Source of the DNA: Pseudomonadota bacterium
GTDB taxonomy: Bacteria; Pseudomonadota; Alphaproteobacteria; Sphingomonadales; Sphingomonadaceae
Reading direction: 5' to 3'
Assembly (NCBI GenBank): GCA_023433305.1
Contig: JAEZCZ010000123.1
Location: 1-21,060 of the forward strand
Length of the DNA: 21,060 bases
This document shows, in pieces, positions 14,339 to 21,060 of the stretch (positions are counted from its first letter, which is position 1; the number at the start of each line of letters is the position of its first letter). The notes under the pieces are model-generated. The model did no database searches. It worked only from the letters and a program-made list of their open reading frames with translations, and had not been told where the DNA came from. The position numbers and the translations under genes are program-made.

Positions 14339-14895
14339 TGGCTACCGAGAACACTCCCGAAACCGAAACCCAGAACGCTCCGGCAACGGTCAGCGATCTC
14401 TCCGAGCTCAACACGCTGGCGGGAGGTGCCGCTGCCGCAGACGCTCCGGAAGCCGCTTCCGTCGCTCCGTCGACTCCCGCCGTGCTGCGCGAGCAGGAAA
14501 TCGATGCGCAGGGCCGTGCTTACGCCACCGGCCGCCGCAAGGACGCGGTTGCTCGCGTCTGGCTCAAGCCGGGCAGCGGCAAGGTCGTCGTCAATGGCCG
14601 TGAGCAGGAAGTCTATTTCGCGCGTCCGTCGCTGCGTCTGGTGATCAACCAGCCGTTCCAGGTGGCGGGCCGCGAGGGCCAGTACGATGTGATCGCCACC
14701 GTCAAAGGCGGCGGGCTCTCGGGCCAGGCCGGCGCTGTGAAGCACGGCATCAGCCAGGCGCTCGCGAAGTACGAGCCGGCACTGCGCAGCATGGTCAAGG
14801 CCGCCGGCTTCCTGACCCGCGACAGCCGCGTGGTCGAGCGCAAGAAGTACGGCCGCGCCAAAGCCCGCCGCAGCTTCCAGTTTTCGAAGCGCTGA
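14338..14895 (+). CDS. rpsI: 30S ribosomal protein S9
   Basis: Small-subunit ribosomal protein, 185 residues. The conserved S9 domain begins near residue 58 (AYATGRRKDAVARVWLKPG) and ends with KKYGRAKARRSFQFSKR, whose C-terminal Lys-Arg reaches the P-site tRNA. About 55 extra N-terminal residues, acidic and Ala/Thr-rich (ENTPETETQNAP and so on), are typical of sphingomonad and some other alphaproteobacterial S9 proteins and are probably disordered. Translation is coupled to rplM through TAATG. A terminator follows 21 bp downstream. Confidence 0.98.
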   Translation: MATENTPETETQNAPATVSDLSELNTLAGGAAAADAPEAASVAPSTPAVLREQEIDAQGRAYATGRRKDAVARVWLKPGSGKVVVNGREQEVYFARPSLRLVINQPFQVAGREGQYDVIATVKGGGLSGQAGAVKHGISQALAKYEPALRSMVKAAGFLTRDSRVVERKKYGRAKARRSFQFSKR

Positions 14896-14916
14896 TCTTC
14901 GCTTCTTCGGACATCG

Positions 14917-14946
14917 AAAGGGCGGCCTCGCGGGGCCGCCCTTTTT
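14917..14946 (+). terminator. Rho-independent terminator after rplM-rpsI
   Basis: AAAGGGCGGCC and GGCCGCCCTTT form a stem of about 11 bp with a short loop, followed by a run of five T and then C. Position directly after rpsI and the T-run on the plus strand show it ends the ribosomal operon. Confidence 0.9.
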
Positions 14947-15009
14947 CGTTGGCAGAGGTCGTCGGAGTTTGGAAACCTTCCTGCGGTAAGACCGGTCGCC
15001 AGACCGGCC

Positions 15010-15975
15010 ATGACCCATTTGTACATCACGATCGACACCGAGTACGAATCGGGCTTCACCGCCCGGAACGGCCCGGATTCACGGCACGCGAATTTCGCCC
15101 GTTCGATCGAGTGCGCGACCCGGGAAGGCTCCGTCGGGGTCGGTTTCCAACTCGACATGCTCGACCGGCACGGCCTGCGAGGGATATTCTTCGTCGATCC
15201 GATGCCCGCGCTGCTCTGGGGCGTCGCCGCGATAGAAGACATCGTCGGGCCGATCGTCGAACGCGGGCATGACGTGCAGTTGCACCTCCACACCGAATGG
15301 CTCGCTTTCGCCAACGGCGCCAATCCTTTGCCGGGCCGCACCGGAGCCAACCTCAAGGACTTCACCTTCGAGGAGCAGTGCATCCTGATCGACTACGCCG
15401 CGGGGACGCTACGCGCGGCGGGGGCGCCACGGCCGGTCGCGTTCCGTGCCGGCAATTACGGCGCCAACGACGACACGCTGCGCGCGCTGGCCGTCGTTGG
15501 CATCCCTTACGACACGAGCCATTCGCCCGGCTACGCGGCATCGGCTTGCGCGATCGGACTCGGGCGCGAAAACCGTCGTCCGGTGCACCGTTGCGGCACG
15601 ACCGAGGTGCCGATCGGCTGCGTGGGCGACCTGTTCGATTTCCGTCATGCGCAACTGACCGCGCTCTCGAGCCGCGAGCTGCTCGCCGCGATCGAGCACG
15701 CGCGCGACAACCAGGTCCGCGATTTCACGCTCGTTTCGCACAGCTTCGAGCTGCTCAGCCGCGACCGGACCCGGATCAACCGGATCCTAAAACGGCGCTT
15801 CGCGCGCCTCTGTGAAGGTATCGCGGGTATGAGCGGCGTGTCGACTTCGACTTACGCGCTCTATCCGCCGAACGTTTTCCCATCGACGAGCGCGTGCCCC
15901 GCGCTGCCCGCAAGCTTCCGGCGCACGGCGCTCCGTATGGCCGAGCAAGCCGTGGGCAACGCGCTGTACCGCTGA
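15010..15975 (+). CDS. Polysaccharide deacetylase-family protein
   Basis: 321-residue protein with the NodB/polysaccharide-deacetylase (beta/alpha)7 plan. LYITIDTEYE places the metal and catalytic aspartate pair at Asp9-Thr-Glu11, HDVQLHLHTEW gives the metal histidines His92 and His94, and AFRAGNYGANDDTLRAL is the following motif. There is no signal peptide, so it acts in the cytoplasm or on a lipid-linked precursor. Similar proteins are annotated as WalW or xylanase/chitin deacetylase-like in sphingomonads; the substrate is unknown. The start at 15010 is supported by MTHLYITIDTEY and lies after the rpsI terminator, so it has its own promoter. It converges with the metallophosphoesterase gene 32 bp away. 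Confidence 0.8.
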   Translation: MTHLYITIDTEYESGFTARNGPDSRHANFARSIECATREGSVGVGFQLDMLDRHGLRGIFFVDPMPALLWGVAAIEDIVGPIVERGHDVQLHLHTEWLAFANGANPLPGRTGANLKDFTFEEQCILIDYAAGTLRAAGAPRPVAFRAGNYGANDDTLRALAVVGIPYDTSHSPGYAASACAIGLGRENRRPVHRCGTTEVPIGCVGDLFDFRHAQLTALSSRELLAAIEHARDNQVRDFTLVSHSFELLSRDRTRINRILKRRFARLCEGIAGMSGVSTSTYALYPPNVFPSTSACPALPASFRRTALRMAEQAVGNALYR

Positions 15976-16007
15976 ACGGCACCACGCCTTCCGCCCGAGG
16001 CCAGCAA

Positions 16008-16871
16008 TCAGTGCACCGGGGGATCGGTGCGCGGGACCTGGTTGACAGGTGCGACCGGTTCGCCGGGTTCGCGCGGCGGCAGGGCGTTCTCGGGCACGTC
16101 GTCGATTTGCATCGCCGGGGTGGGCACTTCGTCGAGGTTGCGCACCCGGACCTTCAGGTGAGCGCCGTCCCAGGCGATCTCGTTGAAGCTCGGCGGCGTC
16201 GAACGAACGCGCTGCGACAGCGTGCCGGCGCCGATCATCCGTACGGGACCATGCACGGTGTTCTCCATAAGGTCGAACGGATCGTGTACGTGCCCGCTCA
16301 GCACCGCCGCCACCGGGCGCTGGGCGATCTCGCACAGCGCCTTGTAGCCGTTCGCGGTAAGCGCGGTGCCTTTCGTGCCGACCTCGCGCAGCGGATGGTG
16401 CACGGTGACGAGAGCCTTCGTGCCCTGCGGCAAGGCATCGAGCGCCGCCAGGCACTTGCGCAAGGCCGACCGGCTCACCCAGCCCTTCGACCAGTTGAGC
16501 CGCGGCTGTGCCCGCACCGCGGTCTTGAGCGGGACGATGGCGATTCCCGGTAAGTCGATCTCGCGCTCGATCAGTCCCTGGATCGCGCGGAATCGGCGAT
16601 AGGGCGCGAAGAAACGCTCGATCAGGTTGAAATAGGGCATGTCGTGGTTGCCGATTTCGACCGTTACCGGGACATCGAGCGATTGAATCCAGTGGCAGGC
16701 GGCGGCGTACTCGCGGCTGCGCGCGCGCATCGTCAGGTCACCGGTGATCGCGACCGCGCTCGGACGGCGCTCGGCGATCTCCTGCTTCACCCAGTCGAGC
16801 GCCTTGTTGTCCTCGAGGCCGAAGTGAATATCACTGAGATGGAACAGCGTGAGGGTGGCGTCAGTCGGCAT
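16008..16871 (-). CDS. Metallophosphoesterase (calcineurin-like)
   Basis: 287-residue binuclear-metal phosphoesterase with the complete motif set: HLSDIHFG (Asp14, His16), AITGDLTMRARSREY (Asp45), IGNHDMPY (Asn75, His76, Asp77), VTVHHPLRE and LSGHVHDPF. It resembles the 3',5'-cyclic nucleotide phosphodiesterase-like (CpdA/Rv0805) branch, but the substrate cannot be fixed from motifs. There is no signal peptide. The last 35 or so residues are Pro-rich (PPREPGEPVAPVNQVPRTDP) and probably disordered. The gene overlaps the lipid-kinase gene upstream by 11 bp, so the two are translated together. Confidence 0.88.
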   Translation of the reverse strand: MPTDATLTLFHLSDIHFGLEDNKALDWVKQEIAERRPSAVAITGDLTMRARSREYAAACHWIQSLDVPVTVEIGNHDMPYFNLIERFFAPYRRFRAIQGLIEREIDLPGIAIVPLKTAVRAQPRLNWSKGWVSRSALRKCLAALDALPQGTKALVTVHHPLREVGTKGTALTANGYKALCEIAQRPVAAVLSGHVHDPFDLMENTVHGPVRMIGAGTLSQRVRSTPPSFNEIAWDGAHLKVRVRNLDEVPTPAMQIDDVPENALPPREPGEPVAPVNQVPRTDPPVH

Positions 16872-17718
16872 CGGGCTCGGTCGCTAGCAGGTCGACCTCG
16901 CATTTCACCAGTTCGAACTTCACTTCGGCAGCGGCTTCGACCTGTTCGCCATCGATCAGCAGCCCAAACGGCTTGCCCTGCGTGCTCGCGAGGCACACGC
17001 TGCGCGCGTTTCCGAGCACGTCGTGCGGACCTTCGCGGAAATTGCGCCGGAGCAAGGCCCAGGTCTGCTCGACATACTCGCCCGCACTTTCGGCGTGATA
17101 GGCTTCGACTTCCATCCCTCCGTCGCGGGGAACAAGACTGATGAGGGGATACCCCTCGGGCCGTCCCAGCCGCGGCGCGGTGCAGGCGATCATGTCGCCG
17201 GCGAGAGTTTCCTCGATCGCCTCGACCGCGCCCGACGCCACCTCGATCACGTCGGCTTCGCGCATCGCCTCGCGCACTCGCCCCCAACTGGTGCCGGGCC
17301 CCGCGAGCATGCCCGCAAACGCGGTTCCCCATTCGCAGCGGATGACACCGGGGCGCCGTTTCACGGCTTCGCCAGCCGCGATCGCGGCCATCGCCTGTTC
17401 CATGGTCCGCTCGCCGTGCAGCCTGTGATAGAGCAGGTTCATCGTCCCGCCGGGCAGCACCAGAACCATTCCGTCCCAGCCAGCGAGCCCCGTCAACAGG
17501 GCATTGATGGTGCCGTCTCCGGTAAAAACCGCCACCTCATCCACTTTCGCTTCGGCGAGATCGGCGGGGGTCGGCAATGCCTCGTCTGGGAATGCGATCC
17601 GTCGCGCGACATCGAAGCCGTGTTCGCCACAGCAGCGTTCGAGAGCGTCCAGCGCAGCCTGGTTGTTGCTGCCGCTTGCGGGATTGGTCACAAGCCAAAG
17701 GGAGCGTCGCGTGTTCAT
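16861..17718 (-). CDS. Diacylglycerol/sphingoid kinase-family protein
   Basis: 285 residues of the DAGK/LCB5/YegS lipid-kinase family, which phosphorylate diacylglycerol, sphingoid bases or related lipids. Motifs: LVTNPASGSNN (9-19) for nucleotide binding, FTGDGTINALL (65-75; the usual GGDGT reads TGDGT) and LPGGTMNLLYHRL (88-100). The C-terminal half (about 125-275) is the beta-sandwich domain, ending in LIDGEQVEA, matching the family's D-G-E motif. It is slightly short for YegS (about 300). Sphingomonads make sphingolipids, so a sphingoid substrate is possible but unproven. Upstream after 46 bp is a small membrane-protein gene; downstream it overlaps the phosphoesterase. Confidence 0.87.
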   Translation of the reverse strand: MNTRRSLWLVTNPASGSNNQAALDALERCCGEHGFDVARRIAFPDEALPTPADLAEAKVDEVAVFTGDGTINALLTGLAGWDGMVLVLPGGTMNLLYHRLHGERTMEQAMAAIAAGEAVKRRPGVIRCEWGTAFAGMLAGPGTSWGRVREAMREADVIEVASGAVEAIEETLAGDMIACTAPRLGRPEGYPLISLVPRDGGMEVEAYHAESAGEYVEQTWALLRRNFREGPHDVLGNARSVCLASTQGKPFGLLIDGEQVEAAAEVKFELVKCEVDLLATEPDAD

Positions 17719-17764
17719 GCGGCGGAAGCGCCCGCGCGGACCGCCGGTTCCCGCATGCCGGTCC

Positions 17765-18028
17765 TCATACCCGCCTCGAGAGGATCAGCCAGCCGGCAAC
17801 TCCGTTGAGCGCGCTATAGGCGAGATAGGCCCAGAGCCAGGCCGAATGCCCGCTCGCCGCCAGCAGTAGCGCGCCGAGCAAGAGCATGAATTCGAGCGCG
17901 AAGCTGAAGCGTCCCCCAAGCAGCTCGAACCACGGCATGTGGGCGAGCATCGGATGATGGCTCTCGAGCACCGCCTTGTGGACCGCGAAATTGCCGATTC
18001 CGAGCAGGAACGTGAGAATGATCGCCAT
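17765..18028 (-). CDS. Small membrane protein, unknown function
   Basis: 87 residues starting at ATG 18028 (MAIILTFLLGIGNFAVHKAV). Two to three hydrophobic segments: 2-20, about 42-60, and 63-83. A short amphipathic HHPMLAHMPWFELLGGR link separates the first two. I do not recognise the family. The compact, aromatic-rich hydrophobic layout is typical of a real integral membrane protein, and it lies 46 bp ahead of the lipid-kinase gene on the same strand, suggesting one operon of membrane protein, kinase and phosphoesterase. The frame is open further upstream to 18619, but that part looks non-coding. Confidence 0.7.
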   Translation of the reverse strand: MAIILTFLLGIGNFAVHKAVLESHHPMLAHMPWFELLGGRFSFALEFMLLLGALLLAASGHSAWLWAYLAYSALNGVAGWLILSRRV

Positions 18029-18247
18029 GGGCCTCAATGTGGCGATGCCTTCGTCGATTGCCAAACGCCGTTCGCCGGGCGGTTCGAGCCGTTCGTCCAA
18101 AGTCGGAGTCGCTCGTCGGGCGGCCGGCGATGAAGGTCGAACTTCGGGAGAATGCCGCGGCGAATGTCCTATTCTGGCCATGCGTCGCGGCGCCGTCATG
18201 CAGTCCCGACCGGCCCCGCGACGCGACAGACATTGAGGAGAAATTCG

Positions 18248-18553
18248 ATGAGGCATCCCGCATTCCTGGCCGCCGCGGCTGGCGCGCTCGGCCTGGCTAC
18301 GACCTTCGCCGTCCCGGCCTCCGCCGAGACCGTCCTCGTAAGGTACTCCGACCTGGATCTGACCACCAAGGCAGGCCAGAACAGGCTCGAACGCCGGATC
18401 GACAGCGCCGCCCGCGAAGCCTGCAACATGAGCGAGCTGTACACCGGCCATTACACGCCGCCGACCGACCATCATAAGTGCTATCAGCAGGCGAAGGCGG
18501 GTGCGCACAAGCAGGTCGCCGAGGCCATCGCCAATCACAATCGGCGCGGATGA
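18248..18553 (+). CDS. UrcA-family exported protein
   Basis: 101 residues. Signal peptide with cleavage after VPASA (residue 26), then the UrcA signature VRYSDLDLTTKAGQNRLERRIDSAAREAC (31-59). Cysteines at 59 and 78 could form a periplasmic disulfide. UrcA proteins are short, common in sphingomonads and caulobacters, and have no established function. The start at 18248 is chosen from the signal peptide and a strong GAGGAG (18235-18240) 7 nt upstream; the frame extends to 18152 without homology. It is divergent from the small membrane-protein gene, with 219 bp between them in which I see no further gene. Confidence 0.9.
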   Translation: MRHPAFLAAAAGALGLATTFAVPASAETVLVRYSDLDLTTKAGQNRLERRIDSAAREACNMSELYTGHYTPPTDHHKCYQQAKAGAHKQVAEAIANHNRRG

Positions 18554-18596
18554 CCTCTCCCGAAGTCTCCGCCCCAAGCAATGCCCAACCCGATCA

Positions 18597-18626
18597 CCGA
18601 GGGGTGTAGCAGCCTTCACCCCTCGG
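18597..18626. terminator. Perfect hairpin between urcA and the response-regulator gene
   Basis: CCGAGGGGTG (18597-18606) and CACCCCTCGG (18617-18626) form a perfect 10-bp stem with a 10-nt loop, 43 bp after the urcA stop and 12 bp before the end of the convergent regulator gene. No T-run follows on either strand, so it is at best a weak or factor-assisted bidirectional terminator or a 3' stabilising structure. Confidence 0.45.
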
Positions 18627-18638
18627 CATACGGTGACA

Positions 18639-19373
18639 TTACCGTCCGGTCATTGCCTTCACTTTGCGCAAATACGTCCGGCCAATTCTCAACGTGTCGC
18701 CGCTGTCGAGTTCAACCGACCACACGCCCAGCCCTTCATGCCTGAGGCCGCGGATGCGATCTCGCCGAAGGATCGTCGACCGGTGAATGCGGATGAAACG
18801 CGATGGGTCGAGCCGGCCCTCGAGCCCGGCGATCGTCTGGAGCAGTAGGTAACTCCGCTCTCCAACGTGGAGCCTCACATAGTCGCGTTCGGCGTCGATG
18901 CGATCGACTTGCTCGGCTTCGATCCGCAGCAGTTCCGAACGGTGCGGCACCCAGAATTCGTGCAACCACTCGCCGTCGCCGTTGGCATGCCCACGCTCGC
19001 GCCGCGCGACGGCCCGTTCGATCGCGCGCTCGAGCCGCTGGGCCGCGACCGGCTTCAGCACGTAATCGACGGCCTCCAGGTCGAAAGCCTCGACTGCGAA
19101 GTCTTCGTGCGCGGTGACGAAGATCACGGCCGGCGCATTGTCGCGCTTGCCCAGCAGCCGCGCGACGCCGAGGCCGTCCATGCCCGGCATCGTCATGTCG
19201 AGCAGCAACAAGTCCGGTTTGAGCTTCTCGGCAAGCCGCAAGGCGGCCTCGCCGTCGCTGGCGGTCCCCACCACCTGGATTTGGTCGAGCTCGGCGCAAA
19301 GCACCTGCATGCGCTCGATGGCGAGCGGCTCGTCGTCCACGATCATCGTGCGCAGCACGCCGTCTTCCCTCAT
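18639..19373 (-). CDS. LytTR-family response regulator
   Basis: 244 residues. The receiver domain (about 8-120) has the acidic pocket Asp13-Asp14, the phospho-acceptor Asp59 in LLLLDMTMPGMDG, the switch Thr in VTAHEDF and Lys107 in DYVLKPVAAQRLERAI. The C-terminal LytTR DNA-binding domain (about 145-244) shows RIEAEQVDRIDAERDYVRLHV, then FIRIHRSTILRRDRI and IGRTYLRKVKAM. Such proteins bind direct repeats and control cell-surface or stress genes; the targets here are unknown. The ATG at 19373 overlaps the kinase stop as ATGA; an internal Met10 would also leave an intact receiver. Confidence 0.93.
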   Translation of the reverse strand: MREDGVLRTMIVDDEPLAIERMQVLCAELDQIQVVGTASDGEAALRLAEKLKPDLLLLDMTMPGMDGLGVARLLGKRDNAPAVIFVTAHEDFAVEAFDLEAVDYVLKPVAAQRLERAIERAVARRERGHANGDGEWLHEFWVPHRSELLRIEAEQVDRIDAERDYVRLHVGERSYLLLQTIAGLEGRLDPSRFIRIHRSTILRRDRIRGLRHEGLGVWSVELDSGDTLRIGRTYLRKVKAMTGR

Positions 19374-20608
19374 CCCAGCGTCTCGTCCGATTGCCGCAAT
19401 ATCGGCATCCGCAACTGCGTGGAATAGCCTTCAGGGGAGGGGCCGGAGACAATCGAGGCCGCATCGCCGAAACGCGCGCCGAGCCGTTCGCGCACATTCG
19501 TCAAGCCAATTCCAAGGCCAGGGCGCGTTTCACCGCGCGATGCGCCATCGCCGTCGTCGGACACGGTGAGCACCAAGCGGCCATATTCCTCGCGCGCGGC
19601 GAGCGTAATCGTAACAGTCCGGGAGGATGGCGCGACGGCGTGCTTGACCGAGTTCTCGACCAGAGGTTGGAGGATCATGCCGGGGACCTTGGCATCCTCG
19701 AGGACGTGAGGCAGATCGTACTCAGCGTGCAGTCGGTGCGGGAAGCGCACGGCCTCGATGTCGAGGTAGAGCCGCTGGAGGGCGAACTCCTCGCGCAGCG
19801 GCACGTCGGCGGTCGGATCGTCGGCGAGGCTGCGACGATAGAAGGTGGCGAGAGTCTGGATGACCTTCTCGGCCGCCTGCGTCTTGCCCGTCAGCACCAG
19901 CGCCGAAAGCGAATTCAGCGTGTTGAACAGGAAGTGCGGATTGACCTGGTATCGCAGCGAACGGAGCTCCGCCGCTTTCGCGGCGCGGCGATAGGCCCCT
20001 TCGCGCCGTTCCGCCTCGCGCGCCTTTTCGCCGGTGAGAAGCGCCAGGTAGAGCGCGCACCAAGCCAGCATCATGAAGTAACGCCCGAACACCAGGTCCG
20101 TCATGTCCTGCCAGCGCGACGCGACTACCGGCTGCAGGTCCTCGTCGGCGCCGGGCGGCGAAGTCCCGAGGCCGGGCAGCTCGTTGAGCACGCTGCCGCC
20201 GCCGTTTCCCGTCTGTCCCTGCTCGAAGCGCTTGACCAGCCGCTCGCCGATATCCGCCATGATGAGCTGGTTGACCTGGGCGCTGGCGACCGAGACAGGC
20301 AGCGAAAGCACCAGTGCCGCGGCTATCTTGGCCCACATCGGCCGCGCGTCGAACAGGCGCAGCACCAGCCACAGCCCCAGCGTAATAAGGACGCCCGACA
20401 ACGAAACCAGAGCGCGCGGCCACAGCAGTTCCTGGGACATGCCCAGGCCGAGCAGTTCCCAACGCAGTGTCGTGAGCAGGAAATACGTCAGCCAAAGCCC
20501 GAACGCCGAGGCAAGCACGGTGGCGAACGGGACGCGTGCGATACCCATCCGGGTCGACGGGCTTATCCCATCGATCGAAGGGCCGTCGTGTATCGGGTTC
20601 GCTTCCAT
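19370..20608 (-). CDS. LytS-type sensor histidine kinase
   Basis: 412-residue membrane kinase of the His_kinase (PF06580) family, partner of the overlapping LytTR regulator. Four membrane segments are predicted (about 27-48, 66-86, 93-114, 174-193). The loop between the third and fourth (about 115-173), Gly/Pro-rich in its middle, should face the periplasm and may sense the signal. The catalytic part holds YQVNPHFLFNTLNSLSALV with phospho-accepting His225, LQPLVENSVKHA (N box, Asn319), SDDGDG (350-355) and GLGIGLTNVRERL (364-376). The start is the ATG at 20608, 87 bp after the fumarase gene; no strong ribosome binding site is visible. Confidence 0.92.
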   Translation of the reverse strand: MEANPIHDGPSIDGISPSTRMGIARVPFATVLASAFGLWLTYFLLTTLRWELLGLGMSQELLWPRALVSLSGVLITLGLWLVLRLFDARPMWAKIAAALVLSLPVSVASAQVNQLIMADIGERLVKRFEQGQTGNGGGSVLNELPGLGTSPPGADEDLQPVVASRWQDMTDLVFGRYFMMLAWCALYLALLTGEKAREAERREGAYRRAAKAAELRSLRYQVNPHFLFNTLNSLSALVLTGKTQAAEKVIQTLATFYRRSLADDPTADVPLREEFALQRLYLDIEAVRFPHRLHAEYDLPHVLEDAKVPGMILQPLVENSVKHAVAPSSRTVTITLAAREEYGRLVLTVSDDGDGASRGETRPGLGIGLTNVRERLGARFGDAASIVSGPSPEGYSTQLRMPILRQSDETLG

Positions 20609-20695
20609 CGAACGGCTGTAGCTATCCCTGCGCGACCAAAGCCAGCCCTGCCGTCGAGGCCGGTACTCGCTTGGTCGAATTGTGGCCGCGCCCGA

Positions 20696-21060
20696 TCAAG
20701 CCTTCTCGAGCAGCCTTTCGCGCGCGATCCTGTCTCGCCAGTGGAGCGGGGCAAGCGTGTGGACGTTGTTGCCTTCGCTATCGACCGCGACCGTCACGGG
20801 CATGTCCTGGACCGTGAACTCGTAGATCGCCTCCATCCCGAGGTCCTCGAACGCCACGACCCGCGCCTGCTTGATCGCCCGTGCGACGAGGTAGGCGGCG
20901 CCACCGACCGCCATCAGGTAGGCGACCTTGTGCCGGGCAATCTCCTGCACCGCGCCCTGCCCGCGCTCGGCCTTTCCGATCATCGCCAGCAGCCCCAGCT
21001 CGAGCATCGTATCGGTGAACTTGTCCATCCGCGTGGCCGTGGGGGGGGGGGGGCGGGGGG
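20696..21060 (-). CDS. Class I fumarate hydratase, C-terminal part (5' end beyond window)
   Basis: Fe-S-dependent fumarase of the citric acid cycle. About 110 C-terminal residues are reliably visible: RMDKFTDTMLELGLLAMIGKAERG, then HKVAYLMAVGGAAYLVA and VVAFEDLGMEAIYEFTVQDMPVTVAVD, all characteristic of the beta domain (fumarase C-terminal, PF05683). The cluster-binding cysteines lie in the missing N-terminal part. The enzyme depends on the Fe-S machinery encoded at the other end of the window. The frame is open through the last 20 bases, but these are a G/C homopolymer run (21041-21060) that probably does not represent the true gene, so I trust the sequence only to about 21040. Confidence 0.88.
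   Translation of the reverse strand, partial: PRPPPPTATRMDKFTDTMLELGLLAMIGKAERGQGAVQEIARHKVAYLMAVGGAAYLVARAIKQARVVAFEDLGMEAIYEFTVQDMPVTVAVDSEGNNVHTLAPLHWRDRIARERLLEKA
21041..21060. other. Terminal poly-G run, probable sequencing artefact
   Basis: Thirteen G, one C and six G close the window. The run begins exactly where the fumarase frame should continue with the Gly-Pro-Thr-Thr type motif, whose coding sequence is not a homopolymer. Such runs arise at read ends in two-colour sequencing when signal is lost, and get assembled at contig ends. Confidence 0.7.

Overview
The window is GC-rich, densely packed bacterial chromosome. It is most likely from an alphaproteobacterium of the order Sphingomonadales (Sphingomonadaceae or Erythrobacteraceae type). 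Pointers are a SUF operon led by an Rrf2 regulator with a DUF559 gene inside it, a UrcA-family exported protein, a ThiS-ThiG fusion, a COX15-type heme A synthase next to rplM-rpsI with a long S9 N-terminus, and short sphingomonad-like palindromic repeats. The taxon is inferred from gene content, not from a marker search. I see no prophage, transposase, CRISPR array, tRNA or rRNA.

Positions 1-5334 hold the Fe-S cluster assembly (SUF) operon on the minus strand. The order of transcription is Rrf2 regulator, sufB, a small exported protein, a DUF559 nuclease-fold protein, sufC, sufD and sufS, with sufS running off the window. From sufB to sufS every junction overlaps, mostly as ATGA. Two palindromic repeats sit in the operon. 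One of 163 bp fills the gap between the regulator and sufB. One of 94 bp lies inside the sufS reading frame and adds about 32 residues to its N-terminus. A promoter with a 15-bp palindrome precedes the regulator, and upstream of that is a structured stretch ending in a strong minus-strand terminator (possible small RNA).

Positions 5615-10274 (plus strand) carry pyrD (pyrimidine synthesis), a gamma-glutamyltransferase with a lipoprotein signal, and a long-chain acyl-CoA ligase. An unknown 175-residue protein converges on the ligase, sharing a CTAG with its stop codon. Next come the minus-strand thiSG fusion (thiamin thiazole synthesis) and a MerC-family membrane protein. Divergent from merC is a plus-strand run of heme A synthase, cutA, rplM and rpsI, closed by a clear terminator.

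Positions 15010-18028 hold a polysaccharide-deacetylase-like protein (plus) facing a minus-strand cluster: a small membrane protein, a diacylglycerol/sphingoid kinase-family enzyme and a metallophosphoesterase. An UrcA-family exported protein is divergent from this cluster. Positions 18639-20608 encode a LytS-type histidine kinase and a LytTR response regulator, overlapping by ATGA. The window ends in the C-terminal part of a class I fumarase. Its last 20 bases are an almost pure G run that looks like a sequencing or assembly artefact, not genome sequence.

Most genes are core metabolism. The least ordinary points are the translated palindromic repeat in sufS, the two extra genes inside the SUF operon, the structured stretch upstream of it, and the ThiS domain whose diglycine is buried in a fusion.
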